Part shown: positions 22,565 to 34,400 of the stretch, piece after piece
Position numbering within the stretch: position 1 is the stretch's first letter
Layout: every line of letters begins with the position of its first letter
Assembly: GCA_022749755.1 (NCBI GenBank)
Contig: CM040442.1
Span: 15,660,457-15,724,456 of the forward strand
Direction: 5' to 3'
Source of the DNA: Azadirachta indica
Lineage: Eukaryota > Streptophyta > Magnoliopsida > Sapindales > Meliaceae
Length of the DNA: 64,000 bases
Notes under the pieces: generated by a model
Seen by the model: only the letters and a program-made list of their open reading frames with translations
The model's database searches: none
What the model was told of the DNA's origin: nothing
Position numbers and translations under genes: made by a program

Positions 22565-23334
22565 TTCTCCCCCTCTTGAAAAAGATTTGTCCTCAAATCG
22601 CTACTTATATCAAAAAGAAATAAGTCAGAAACATCAAAGGTTGTACTAACCCCATACTCGCCTGGTAGTTCAAGTTTGTAGGCATTGTCATTGATGCGTT
22701 TTACTACTCAAAATGCGCCATCCTCCCCTTGGTAGAAGTTAAAACGTCTTTGCTCAGGAAAACGCTCCTTCTTTATATATAACCAAACCAAATCTCTTGG
22801 TTTAAAGATAAATTTCTTGTGTCCCTTATTGGCTTGCTTGGCATATTGTTTCGTTCGTTGTTCTATGTGTTGCCTTGCTTTCTCATGAATCTGCTTAATG
22901 AAATCAGCGTTCTTCTTGCCATCTAAATTAACGCGCTTATTCATAGATGAAGAAGTTAAATTCAATGGAGTTAGTGGATTAAAACTATACACAATTTCAA
23001 AAGGTGAAAACTTAGTGGCAGAATAAACACAACGATTATATGAAAATTCAACTTGTGGCAAGCAATCTTCATAAGTTTTTCAGGTTTTTTTGTATGATAG
23101 TACACAACAAAGTAGATAATGTCCTATTTAGTTCCTAACTTTTTAGTAGAAAATGATAATTTAGTTCCTAACTTTTTTCACAATATCTTCCAAAAGTAAC
23201 TTAAGAACTTTGCGTCTCGATCTGAGACAATAGTGTTAGGCATTCCATACAATCTAACAATTTTCTTGAAAAATAAATCAACTATAGATGCATCATCAGT
23301 TTTATGACATGCAATAAAGTGTGCCATCTTATAT
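22565..23334 (-). pseudogene. pol: Family D integrase remnant
   Basis: The end of the core and the C-terminal domain: [46 protein letters not shown], a stop at 22708, then [18 protein letters not shown] and an LF.FD tail leading into the PPT. Further upstream (23095-23334, frameshifted) are [13 protein letters not shown] and the [15 protein letters not shown] segment with the second catalytic Asp. A short near-repeat of 'tttagttcctaactttttt' near 23130-23180 has damaged the core. The frame continues toward the LTR. Confidence 0.85.
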
Positions 23335-23700
23335 TGTTGACAGCTCGATAATCAACACACATCCTCCATGTCCCATCTTTCTTAGGCACTAGTAGCACCG
23401 GAACCACACAAGGACTCATACTTTTTCTAACATACCCTTTCTCCATCAGCTTATTAACTTGTCGTTAAAGTTCTTTTGTCTCCTCAGGATTACTTCTATA
23501 AGCTGGTCGGTTTGGAATTGTTGCACCGGGTACAAAATTAATTTGATGTTCAATTCCTCGAATTGAAGGTAAATCAGGAGGCACTTTTCAGGAAAAACAT
23601 CCTCGAATTTCTGCAAAAAAAAAATATAACATTGCTCAGTAAGGATCCGGCAAAATCGTCAGTACAAAAAAGGTTTCCTTGTACATAAATACTATAAGGG
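23335..23700 (-). pseudogene. pol: Family D RT N-terminal remnant
   Basis: Translates in pieces to [23 protein letters not shown], then [25 protein letters not shown], the RT entry and domain 1. It jumps at about 23335 straight into integrase, so the catalytic YxDD part of RT and all of RNase H are deleted. Confidence 0.83.
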
Positions 23701-25500
23701 ATTGTTGTGAAAGTAAAGCTCTCTTGATCTCACTTTTTTTTCAATAAAATTGTATTTTTCCTCTCTCTCACACATCAACGTTGCAACTCTCTCATTTTTC
23801 CTCTCACTCTCTTTCACATTTTTGCCTTTATCGTTTTCTTTTTTCTTTTCCTTCGCTTTTTATATATTTAATTGGTCTTCGAGAACTTGTTTTGGAGTCA
23901 ATGGTACTAGTGATATAGGTTTCCTTTTGATGATAAAAGAGTATCTATTGGTAAAACCGTCATGTGTGACTCGTCGATCGTACTGTCATGATCTGCCCAA
24001 TAGGATGTGACAAGCGTGCATAGGAATGACGTAACAAAAGACCTCATCCTCATACTTGCCAATAGAAAATGCCACCAACACTTGTTTTGTTACTTAATTT
24101 CTTCACAATTGTTTAGCCATTGAAGCCGGTACGGTTGTGGATGTTTCATGGTATGTAAAGACAATTTCTCCACTAATTCGGGGCTGGCCACGTTGGTGCA
24201 ACTTCCTCCATCAATTATAATGCTGCAAACTTTGTTGTTGACAAAACACCGAGTATGAAACAAGTTTTCCCGCTGACTATTTTCTGCCTTAACTTGTGCG
24301 CTAAGAGCTCGTCTGGCTACCAATAATTCTCCTTTCCGCTGCACATTGTCCTTCGTAAATATCTTCAAGAGATGGTATGTTTTTTATTTCGTCTTCTTCT
24401 TCTCCTTCCGACTCAATCTCCCCTTCAGCATTAATCACCATTACCCTTTTTATTTGGGCATTGGCTAGCTATATGACCCCTGCTTTGACATTTAAAACAC
24501 TTAATGTCACGATTTCTAAAAGCGGTGGATTCAATGTTACCTTATTTTTGCGGCACAAATTGTTTAGTATTTTTAGAAGCTTCAGAATTAGTCTTTATTA
24601 ATGAAAATTCCTGCCGTTTAGGAGTTAATCTCCATGAGTTTGTAGCAGTCGTGCTTTCTCCTCTCCTAGCCATGCTTCTTCGCTTCAATTGTTGCTAAAC
24701 TTTGATAGCTTGGTGTACCATATCTGTCAACTCTGCATAATGTTGCATTTCCATCACATTTGCAATCTCACGATTTAAACCATGTAAGAATCTAGCCACG
24801 GTAACTTCTCTATCCTCCTCTACATTTGCTCGGATCATAGTAACTTCTATCTCTTTGTAGTATTCATCTACGCTTTTAGATCCTTGAGTTAGACGCTGCA
24901 ATTTGTTGAACAACTCCCGATGGTAGTAGCTTGGAATGAAACGTGTTCTCATTATTGTCTTCATCTCCTCCCACATTTTAATAGGATGTTCTTGATTTCT
25001 TCTCCTATCCTTCAACAATTGATCCCACCAAATAATAGCATAATCAGTAAATTCAATGCCGCAAATTTTACCTTTTTGATCTCGGAGTAGTTGTGACAAT
25101 CGAAAACCATCTCTATTTCTTCTCCCACTCTAAATAAGCTTCAGGATCATTTCTACCTTGGAACGTGAATTTTTACCTTAATACTTCCTAAATTATCATC
25201 CACCTTTTAGCTCTACCCAACCTAGCTTCTCTATTCCCATAACCATACAAATTCCTCATCATTCTCAACATTACCCCATTGTACCCTTGGTTGCACTTGC
25301 TTAGGTGGTTGTCTAATGGAAGAGCTTTGATGTTGCCCTCTTGATGTCTCTTCTTCCAACCTATCCATCCTCTCATGGATTGGTTCTAACTCAGCCCTCA
25401 TCATTTGTCTCATCTCCCCCAATAACGCCTGCAATTATAGGTTCGGGGTGGTTAGTTGTTGTATCTCCACGGTTGAAATTTCTTTTTGATTGTGAGACAT
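23701..25500 (-). pseudogene. gag: Family D gag-protease region (broken)
   Basis: Begins at the ATG at 25500 (MSHNQKEIS…). Next come a Met/Glu-rich helix (LLGEMRQMMRAELEPIHERMDRLEEE), the capsid core in the frame 24695-25099 (YAIIWWDQLL, FIPSYYHRELFNKLQRLTQGSKSVDEYYKE, ARFLHGL), a zinc knuckle near 24480-24520 (CFKCQSRGHIASQC) and the protease IIIDGGSCTNVAS in 24090-24368. The tether near 23750-23900 is Lys/Glu-rich. Several frameshifts and stops separate the parts. It is clearly related to family C but a distinct family. Confidence 0.86.
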
Positions 25501-26003
25501 ATTTAAAATCTGTAAAACAAAGTTAGAAACCTCACAAGCACTCCCTCACGTTTTTTCACTCACTTTTGTGTTTGAGCACTCAAATGTTCTCACACTCGCA
25601 CACTCTTAATCAAAATTTCAGTGGCAATTTTAAGATGAGAATCAACTAAAACAAATCACAAGATTCAATAAGCAATTCTTAAGAAATTGATGCAAGCAAT
25701 GACAATATTGAATCAAGAATAAGGAATATTAGGTCAATATTACAAGAAATTATGAATATAATAGATAATAACAATTCTCTTTTTTTTTTCTTTTTTCTTT
25801 TTTGCTTTGTTTCCCCTATTTTTTTAGGAAGTAGAAATGAAAATATGAACTCAAAATAAATTGAAGGAAGTAAAACACAAAATTCGAATTTGGACCAATC
25901 AAGGAGGAATTCGGCCACAATATATTTTTTTCAGAATTGTAATTTAAGAAGTAAAGGAACAATAAAAAGGTAGAAGATAACTTAAACTTGCCTTGGAACC
26001 AAA
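25501..26003 (-). other. Family D leader
   Basis: About 500 bp without coding signal between PBS and gag ATG. It has a run of mixed T and C near 25780-25805 and matches 39990-40312 (same strand) and 52900-53372 (opposite strand). Confidence 0.7.
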
Positions 26004-26015
26004 GCTCTGATACCA
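26004..26015 (-). other. Primer binding site, tRNA-iMet type (family D)
   Basis: Minus strand tggtatcagagc, an exact match, two bases from the LTR end. Confidence 0.86.
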
Positions 26016-26316
26016 AATGATACGAACCTCGTCAATAGTGTGATGAAACCCAACACTGAATGTAGTAAAGAATCCTAAAATTTTTCAAAAACGCAAGTTT
26101 ATTGAACCTTGACCTAATACCTATTTAGATAAGAAATAAGACTATGATTTACTTAAACGCCACACCAAGACCCTTAAGAAAGCACTTAAAAATTTAGATG
26201 ATAATTTTGGTTGTTTTGAACGCCACAAGAAATTAAACTTGAAGAGTTCAAGAACAAGAACGTATAAAAAATAACTTAACACTCAAATTGCTTATTTCAT
26301 TTCAAGAAATGAAAGA

Positions 26317-26327
26317 CTTTTTATAAG
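26317..26327 (-). promoter_or_regulatory. TATA-like box in D LTR
   Basis: The minus strand reads cttataaaaag. The D LTR at 40327 has 'cctataaaaaagg' at the same place. This is the likely core promoter of the element, by position only. Confidence 0.5.
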
Positions 26328-26447
26328 CAAATACAAAGGGAAAATGTCAAAAGTTAGGTTATCAATCGTACATAACAATTTGATAAAATAAATTCAAACT
26401 TTATGACTTTTAAAACCTATAAATTTCAAATATGAAAACGTAAGCAA

Positions 26448-26482
26448 TGACGTCATATATATATGACGTAAGCAGTGACGTC
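26448..26482 (-). promoter_or_regulatory. Clustered TGACG / TGACGTCA motifs in D LTR
   Basis: A perfect palindromic tgacgtca at 26448-26455 is followed by tgacgta at 26464 and tgacgtc at 26476, then 'gatgtaagtgattacatc'. TGACGTCA and paired TGACG are binding motifs of plant bZIP (TGA/CRE-like) factors. The palindrome is kept in the D LTRs at 40327-41117 and 52108-52885. It lies ~120 bp upstream of the TATA-like box on the element strand. Confidence 0.6.
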
Positions 26483-26824
26483 GAATGTGTATGATGTAAG
26501 TGATTACATCATTTTAAGATTTTCAAAATTACATAAATGGATTATAATTTTCGAACATTTTCATATTAGTTTTCTTGGACTCCGGTCGCTTGAATGATGT
26601 TCACTGAGCCTAATTCTTCAAGACGTGTATCTTGAATTGTATTTGAATCATACATCTTTTTAATTAGTCCATTTAAGGCACTTTCCAATGTCTTGGCTCT
26701 AACTCTTGTAATCAGTCTATTCGGCACGCTTAGCGAATCATATAGATGCTGTAATTGAGTGTCTCCAACCGTATGTCTGAGGTTCTCCTCTTGTTTACAT
26801 GGTTACATAACTTCGTTTGTATCA

Positions 26825-29355
26825 TTCTTACTCACTGTGGTGTCTCGATCGTTACAACACATTTCATTTAAAAAACGGAAGAGTATGAAATGAATGATTT
26901 TCGAGGACAAAATTGTCAAACGCGAAACAGGAGCAAGAAATAGTTTTGTTCCGTGACGTAACGCATGTCTTGTTTCTCAGCATGGCAAGACGATTGTTAC
27001 AATGCATTTCTATTCGAAAACGGAAGAGTCGGAAATGTATGATTCTTGAGAATGAAATTATCAAACGCAAAACTGGCACAAAAAAATGGTTTCGTTTTGA
27101 GACGAAACACATGTCTTCTTACTCACCGTGGTGTGACAATCGTTACAATGCATTTCCATTCAAAAACGAAAGATTCAAAAATGTGCTATTTTCCAGGATG
27201 AAATGGTCAAACACGAATCAGATGCAAAAATCGATTTTGTTTTGAAATAAGACGTACATCTTGTCAGTCAATTAGGCTTGATGATTATTACGGTGTGTTT
27301 TACAACGAAAACAGAGGAGCGAGCCAAAAATGTACGATTTTTAGGAACAAAATTGTCTAACGCAAAACGGGAGCAAGAAAATGGTTTCATTTCGAGATGG
27401 GACATATGTCTTTTTACTCACCGTGGGGTGAAGAATGTTACAATGCATTTTGTTTAAAAAACGAAAGAGTCAGACATGAATGATTTTCGGGGACGAAATT
27501 GTCAAACACAAAACGGGCACAAAAAAATGGTTTCATTGCGACACGAAATGCACATCTTGTTAGTCACCCTCCTGTGACGATCATAGCAATGTATTTCATT
27601 TCAAAAATGGAATAGTCAGAAATATACAATTTTTAGGGACGAAATTATCAAATGCAAAACGGACGCAAAAAACGACTTTGTTTTGAAACAAGACGCACAT
27701 CTTGTCACTCAACCAAGCGTGATGATTATTACAATGCATTTTACAACGAAATTGGAGGAGTTAAAAGTGTACGATTTTCGGAGATGAAATTGTCAAATAC
27801 AAAATGAGAGCAAAAAAGTGGTTTCATTTCAATACGGGACGTATATCTTGTTACTCACTGTGGGGTGACTATCGTTACAATGCATTTTATTTCAAAATTG
27901 AAACAGTAAAAAATGTATATTTTCGGCCCCGAAAAAAATAATTTCGTTTTGAGATGAGATGCATGTGTTTTCACACCATTGCAAAATGATTGTTACAGTG
28001 CATTTTTATTCGAAAATGGAGTAGTAAAAAATGTTCGATTCTCCGAAACAAAATTGTCAAACGCGAAACGGGCGCAAAAAAATGGTTTCGTTTTGAGACG
28101 GAACACATTTCTTGTTACTCGCCCTAGCATCACAATCGTTACAGTACATTTTATTTAAAAAACAAAGAGTTGAAAATGTACAATTTTTGGAGACAAAATT
28201 GTCAAACTCGAAATAGGCGCAAAAAAATAGTTTCATTTCGAGACTAGACGCATGTCTTGTTTCTCGCCATGGCATGACGATCTTTATAATGTATGTCTAT
28301 TCGAAAATGGAGGAGTTGGAAAAGTACGGTTTTCGAGAACGAAATTGTCAAACGTAAAACGGGTGCAAAAAAATGGTTTCGTTTCAAGATGGGACGCACG
28401 TCTTTTGACTCACCATGGCATCTCAATCGTTACAATGCATTTCACTTAAAAACAGAAGAGTCTAAAATAAACAATTTTCGGGGACGAAATTGTCAAACAC
28501 AATACGAGCGCGAAAAAATAGTTTCGTTTTGAGATGAGATGCATATGTTTTTTCTCACCATTGCGTGACAATTGTTACAATGCATTTCTATTCGAAAATG
28601 GAGGAGTCAGAAATATACAATTCTTAGGAACAAAATTGTTAAACGCACAACAGGCGCAAAAAAATGGTTTCCTTTTGAGACGGTATGCATATCTTGTTGC
28701 TCATCATGTTGTGACAATCGTTACAATGCATTTTATTTAAAAAATGGAAGAGTAAAAAATGTACAATTTTCGGGGACAAAATTGTCAAACGCGAAACGGG
28801 CGCAAAAAAATAGATTCGTTTCAAGATGAGACGCATGTCTTGTTTCTCACCATGGCGTGACAATCATTACAATATATTTCTATTTGAAAACAGAGGAGTT
28901 GGAAAAGTAGGATTTTCGAGAACGAAATTATCAATTGCAAAACAAGTGCAAAAAAATGGTTTCGTTTCGAGACGGGACGCATGTCTTTTTACTCACCATG
29001 GCATCTCAATTGTTACAATGCATTTCATTTAGAAAACAGAAGAGTCTGAAATGAATGATTTTCAAGGATGAAATTGTCAAACACGATACAGGCCCGAGAA
29101 AATAGTTTCATTTTGAGACGAGACACACGTCTGGTTTCTCACCATGGCGTGACAATTGTTACAATGTATTTCTATTCGAAAATTGAGGAGTCAGAAATGT
29201 ACGATTCTCGAGAACGAAATTGTGAAATGCAAATCGAGCGCAAAAATATTATTTTCTTTCAAGACGAGACGCATGTCTTATTACTTACTGTGGTGTCATG
29301 ATCGTTACAATGCATTTTATTTTAGAAACGAAAGAGTCAGAAATGTATGATTTTC
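26825..29355 (-). repeat. 147-bp satellite, block 5 (orientation 2)
   Basis: About 17 monomers. Subtype II occurs near 27245-27310 and 27690-27750 (~440 bp apart). From about 28250 to 29350 subtype III ('tctattcgaaaa') and subtype I strictly alternate, giving a ~295-bp dimer period. One monomer near 27920 is shortened. Confidence 0.93.
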
Positions 29356-29898
29356 ACTAAAGTAATATTTTAGAAAGAGGTTGGTGCCACTAGAAAGTTG
29401 AAGAAGTAAGCTTTTTATAAAATTTTACGGTTTAGCATTTATAATTCTTTAGAAAAAGTTATGATAACTTCTTCACAACATGTTCATTTTTAAGGCAAAA
29501 TTTGGATGCATGAATTTTAAAGATTTTTAAACTTAAATTCAATGTGTTCTTTTAATTTTTAGATGATAGAAGGATTTGATAAGTTCTAATTCAAAATTTT
29601 AGCTGTTTTGGTTTATTTTCTAAGAATTTTAAATGTTTGTTTTCATTTGTCAAAGTTAGGTAATGATTGTTGGCTTAACCATTGAAATTTCTAGAGATTG
29701 TTGGCCTAACTTTTGACATTTCTTTCCTTTTTAAGAGTCTATGAAGGCTTCAAGTATATAAAAAATCAAGTGGTTTTGAAGTTGAGTTTATTAAAATTCT
29801 TGTATTTTATACTTTGTATCTCTTGGAGAATTTTCCATAGAGTGGTGAGTATTTTTTTTGAAACTATACAACCTTTAATAACAATTTTAGGGTAGTGT
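29356..29898 (+). repeat. Family B LTR fragment
   Basis: Matches the B LTR from 'taaagtaatattttagaaagagg' through the TATA-like area to 'caattttagggtagtg', where a family A LTR starts. The LTR beginning is missing; satellite precedes it. Confidence 0.85.
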
Positions 29899-30681
29899 TG
29901 ATAAATGAATATTTGTACTAATATTTTATTATATTTAGTCCTTTATTCATGTATTTTATCTTAAAATTTAATTACTTTGAGCTTCTTTTTATTATTTGTA
30001 GGAATTATTATAGAAAGCCCAAAAATAAACCCAAGATACTGGAAGGCCCGTATTTGCTGAACATAATTTGTATTTTCTAGCATAACTTTGTCCTCAATAC
30101 TTGTATTGGGGTGATACAAAATAATTTGAAAACTAAACATAATGATTTACAACTCTACATTTCAAAAAGAAAGTAAATATTGAAGTTTTAAGGGTCAAAA
30201 CTCCAGCTAGAAAGAAGACAATTGGGAAGACAGACTTTCTTTGACATGTGGAAACGAATTTTGAATAAGTTGTTGACAAAATGAATAAGAGGGACGACTT
30301 TTGGAGAGGCTGCTGTGCTGAGAATGAATTGGGGAAGAATTTGATGAATAATTGGATTTTCTAAAGAGTGAGTTTTCCATTGAAGGGGGAGGATTGCTTG
30401 ATTGAAGAGAACATTTTTGCTGGGCAGAATTATCATCTTCTTCAAAAACTTAGTGGTGAACCTTCAAAAAAAAAAAGGGAAGCTTTCTTTAAGTTTATTT
30501 ATTTTTCAAATATGTTTAGAACTTTTATAATTAGATTCATTTATTTGAATTTAAGAATGAAAGTGTTAACATATTTTGGGAGTTTGGCTTTGCTATTAAA
30601 ATGGTACTGAATATTTTGTGAAATATGATTAATTAGAAGGTTGAGATTATTTACTTGAGAGCGTTTAAAATTTGTACATTA
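29899..30681 (+). repeat. Family A 5' LTR, internally deleted (783 bp)
   Basis: Starts 'tgataaatgaatatttgtac'. It follows the standard LTR to 'ggttgagattattt' (about 30652), then jumps to the last ~25 bp ('gagcgtttaaaatttgtacatta'). About 0.6 kb of LTR interior is missing. PBS and gag follow in correct order. Confidence 0.86.
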
Positions 30682-30687
30682 AGTTTT

Positions 30688-30705
30688 TGGCGCCGCTGCG
30701 GGGGA
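30688..30705 (+). other. Primer binding site, tRNA-Asp type (family A)
   Basis: tggcgccgctgcggggga matches tggcgccgttgccgggga, the complement of the plant tRNA-Asp 3' end, with two substitutions. It lies six bases after the LTR. Confidence 0.8.
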
Positions 30706-30836
30706 ATTGGTGTTTAAATTCTATATTTGTTTTCTTTGTTGCTATTTTTTTAATTTATTTTGAGTGTTTCATTTATTACGATTTTATTTTGTTTCTTTGT
30801 AGCTTAATTTCTTTCTTATTTTCTTTCATTAGGTAC

Positions 30837-31494
30837 ATGCATGGTGACAATTCCCCAAGGGGAGATCTTGGGGAGAAAAGGGATGATATCTTAAGAATAA
30901 GGAAAAACTTGAGACAACTAGTTGAAGGACATCAATTACGTACTGAACAAGAAGAAAAAATTGTTGAGGAAACAGCAAGCATGGAGCCCCAAACAACGGA
31001 AGTAGCTGAAAGACACAAGGGCGATGAAGGAGTATGCAAGGCCGATCGTTAGCACTTCTACATCTTGCATACAATTGGAGGATGCTGCACGAAATTATGA
31101 GATAAAAAACATACATTATTCCATGTTGCCTTCTTTTTATGGAATTCCTAACGAAGACCCTTTGATTTTCATTAGGGACTTTTATGCGACAGTGCAAACT
31201 TTTTCTTTGCAAGGATTAACCGAGGATCAACTTAGGATGAGGTGTTTTTCCTACACACTGAAAGATAGAGCTAAAGCTTGGTTAATGACTCTTCCACCAA
31301 TATCTTAACTACATGGGAAACAGTTTACAACAAATTCATGGGAAAATTCTACTCTCACCAAAAGACCACCGAGTTAAGGACTAAAATTGACACCTTTTCT
31401 CAAATGGAGAGAGCGCTTTTCCATGAAGCATGGGATAGATTCAAGATGCTTCTTATCTAATGTCCTCACGATCATTTTCCGTTGCAGCTACCAA
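30837..31494 (+). pseudogene. gag: Family A gag, 5' part
   Basis: Starts at ATG (MHGDNSPRGDLGEKRDD), with an N-terminal helix rich in Glu/Gln. After a frameshift near 31020 it continues through IHYSMLPSFYGIPNEDP, FSYTLKDRAKAWLMTLPP, then (second shift) TTWETVYNKFMGKFYSHQKT and FHEAWDRFKMLL. This is the Athila-type capsid core (xLxDRAxxWLxxLP, then the FxxxxF(Y/F)xxxKT and FxEAWERF-like boxes). It is cut in the sequence for CPHDHFPLQL and satellite starts at once. Confidence 0.86.
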
Positions 31495-34400
31495 TGAAAA
31501 ACGTACATTTTTTACTCCTCTATTTTTATTTCAAAATGCATTGTAATGATCATCATGCCAGGTTGAGTGACAAAATGTGCGTCTTGTTTCGAAATAAAGT
31601 CGTTTTTTGCATTCATTTCGCGTTTAACAATTTCGTCCCTAAAAATCGTACATTTCTAACTCTTCAGTTTTTTGAAATGAAATGCATTGTAATGATCATC
31701 AAACCACAATGAGTAACAAGACACGCATCCCGTCTCGAAATGAAACCATTTTTTGCGCCTGTTTTGCACTTGATAATTTTTTTCCTGAAAATTGTACCTT
31801 TCCGACTCTTCTGTTGTTTAAATGAAATGCATTGTAACGATCGCCACCCCACGGTGAGTAGCAAGACATGCGTACTATCCGAAACAAAGCCATTTTTTTT
31901 CGCTTGTTTTGTGTTTGACAATTTTGTCCCAGAAAATTACAAATTTCTGACTCTTCCATTAATGAAATGAAATGAATTCTAACAATTTTCACCCCATGGT
32001 GAGTAAAAAGACACACATTCCATCTCGAAACAAAACCATTTTTTTGCTCCCATTTTGTGTTTAACAATTTCGTCCCCAAAATCGTTCAATTCCGACTCTT
32101 CCGTTTTTTAAATGAAATGTATTGTATTGATTGTCATGCCGTGGTGAGTCACAAGACATGCGTCCCGTCCCAAAAAGAAACCATTTTTTTGCGCCCGTTT
32201 TGCATTTTACAATTTCATCGGCGAAAAGTGTTTATTTCCGACTCTTCTGTTTTTTAAATGAAATGCATTGTAACAATTTTGTCACACTATGGTGAGTAAA
32301 AAGACATGCATTCCGTCTCAAAACGAAACCACTTTTTTGTACCCATTTCACGTTTGACAATTTCATCCCCAAAAATCGTACATTTCCGACTCTTCCGTTT
32401 TGGAATGAAATTTATTGTAACGATCGTCACACTACAGTGAGAATAAGACAAGCGTCCCGTCTCAAAACGAAACCATATTTTCGCACCTGTTTTGCGTTTG
32501 ACAATTTCGTTCTCGAGAATTGTACATTTTCAACTCTTCCATTTTTTAAATGAAATGCATTGCAACTATCGTCACCCCACGGTGAGTAAGAAGACACACG
32601 TCCTGGACCGAAATGAAACAATTTTTTCTCGCCCATTTTGCCTTTCACAATTTCGTCCCCGAAAATCGTTTATTTCCGACTCTTCCTTTTTTTAAATGAA
32701 ATGCATTGTAACGATCGTGATGCCATAGTGAGTTACAAGAAATGCGTCCCGTCTCGAAACAAAACCATTTTTTTGTGACTGTGAGGCTTCCGTTTTTTTA
32801 AATTTAAAAAATTGCAATGATCATCACGCCACGGTGAGTCAAAAGACATGCATCCCATCCTGAAAGGAAACCATTTTTTTGCACCCGTTTTGCGTTTGAT
32901 AATTTTGTCCCCAAAAAGCGATCATTTTCGACTCTTCCATTTTTGAAATGAAATGCATTGTAATGATCATCACACACCAGTGAGTAAAAAGACATGCGTT
33001 CCGTCTCAAAACGAAACCACTTTTTTGCATCCGTTTTGCGTTTGACAATTTTGTCCCCAAAAATCGTATATTTCTGACTCTTCCGTTTTGGAAATGATAT
33101 GCATTGTAACGATCGTGTCACTACGGTGAGTAAAAAAACATGTGTTTTGTCTCGAAACGAAATCACTTTTTTGCGCTTGTTCGCGTTTGGCAATTTCATC
33201 CCCGAAAATTGTACATTTTTTGACTGTTTTGTTTTTGAAATGAAATGTATTGTAACAATCGTCAACCTGCAATGAGTAACAAGGCATGCGTTCTGTCTCA
33301 AAATGAAACCATTTTTTTGCACCCGTTTTACATTTCACAATTTCGTCCCCAAAAATCGTTCATTTCCAACTCTTCCTTTTTGTGCCCGTTTCGCGTTTGA
33401 GAATTTCATCCCGGAAAATCGTACATTTTTTACTCTTTCGTTTTAGAAATGAAATGTATTATAATGATCATTGCCCCGTGATGAGTAACAACACATGCAT
33501 CCCGTCTCGAAATGAAACAAATTTTTTGCTCCCGTTTAGCGTTTGATAATTTCGTCCCCGAAAATTATTCATTTCTGACTCTTCCTTTTTTGAAATAAAA
33601 TACATTGTGACGATTGTGATGCTACGGTGAGTCACAAGACATGCATTCTTTCCCGAAAGGAAACCATTTTTTTACGCCCATTTTGTGTTTGACAATATTG
33701 TCCCCAAAAATCATTCATTTTTGACTCTTCCGATTTTGAAATGAAATGCATTATAACGATTGTGACACCACAGTGAGTCACAGGACATGCATTCCGTCTC
33801 GAAAGGAAACCATTTTTTTTGTGGCCGGTTTTGCGTTTGACAATATCGTCCCTAAAAAGCGCGTTCATTTCTGACTCTTTTGTTTTTTAAATGAAATATA
33901 TTGTAACAATCGTCATGCCACAGTGAGAAACAAGACATGTGTCTCATCTCGAAACGAAATCATTTTTTTGCGTCCGTTTTACGCTTGACAATTTCGTCCC
34001 CGAAAATTGTGAATTTCGGACTCTTCCATTTTTGAAATAAATTGCAATCTAACAATTGTCACCCCACGGTGAGTAACAAGACATGTGTCCAGTGTCGAAA
34101 CGAAACCATTTTTTTGCGCCTGTTTTGCGATATACAATTTCGTCCCCAAAAATCATTCATTTCTGACTCTTCCATTTTTGAAATGAAATGCATTGTAATG
34201 ATCATCACACAACGGTGAGTAAAAAGACATACGTTCCATCTTGAAAAGAAAACAATTTTTTGCACCCATTTTGCGTTTAACAATTTCATCTCCAAAAATC
34301 GTTCATTTCCGACTCTTCCTTTTTTTAAATGAAATGCATTGTAAAGATCATCATGCCATAGTGAGTCACAGGACATGTGTTCCGTCCCAAAAGGAAACTA

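Larger units (their letters stand above)
26018..26824 (-). repeat. Family D 5' LTR (807 bp)
   Basis: Element strand starts 'tgatacaaacgaagtta' at 26824 and ends 'gaggttcgtatca' at 26018. Its first ~220 bp encode the LTR-borne tail of pol (…NRLITRVRAKTLESALNGLIKK…), parallel to family C. It has a clustered TGACG motif array and a TATA-like box. Satellite follows on the right. Confidence 0.9.
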
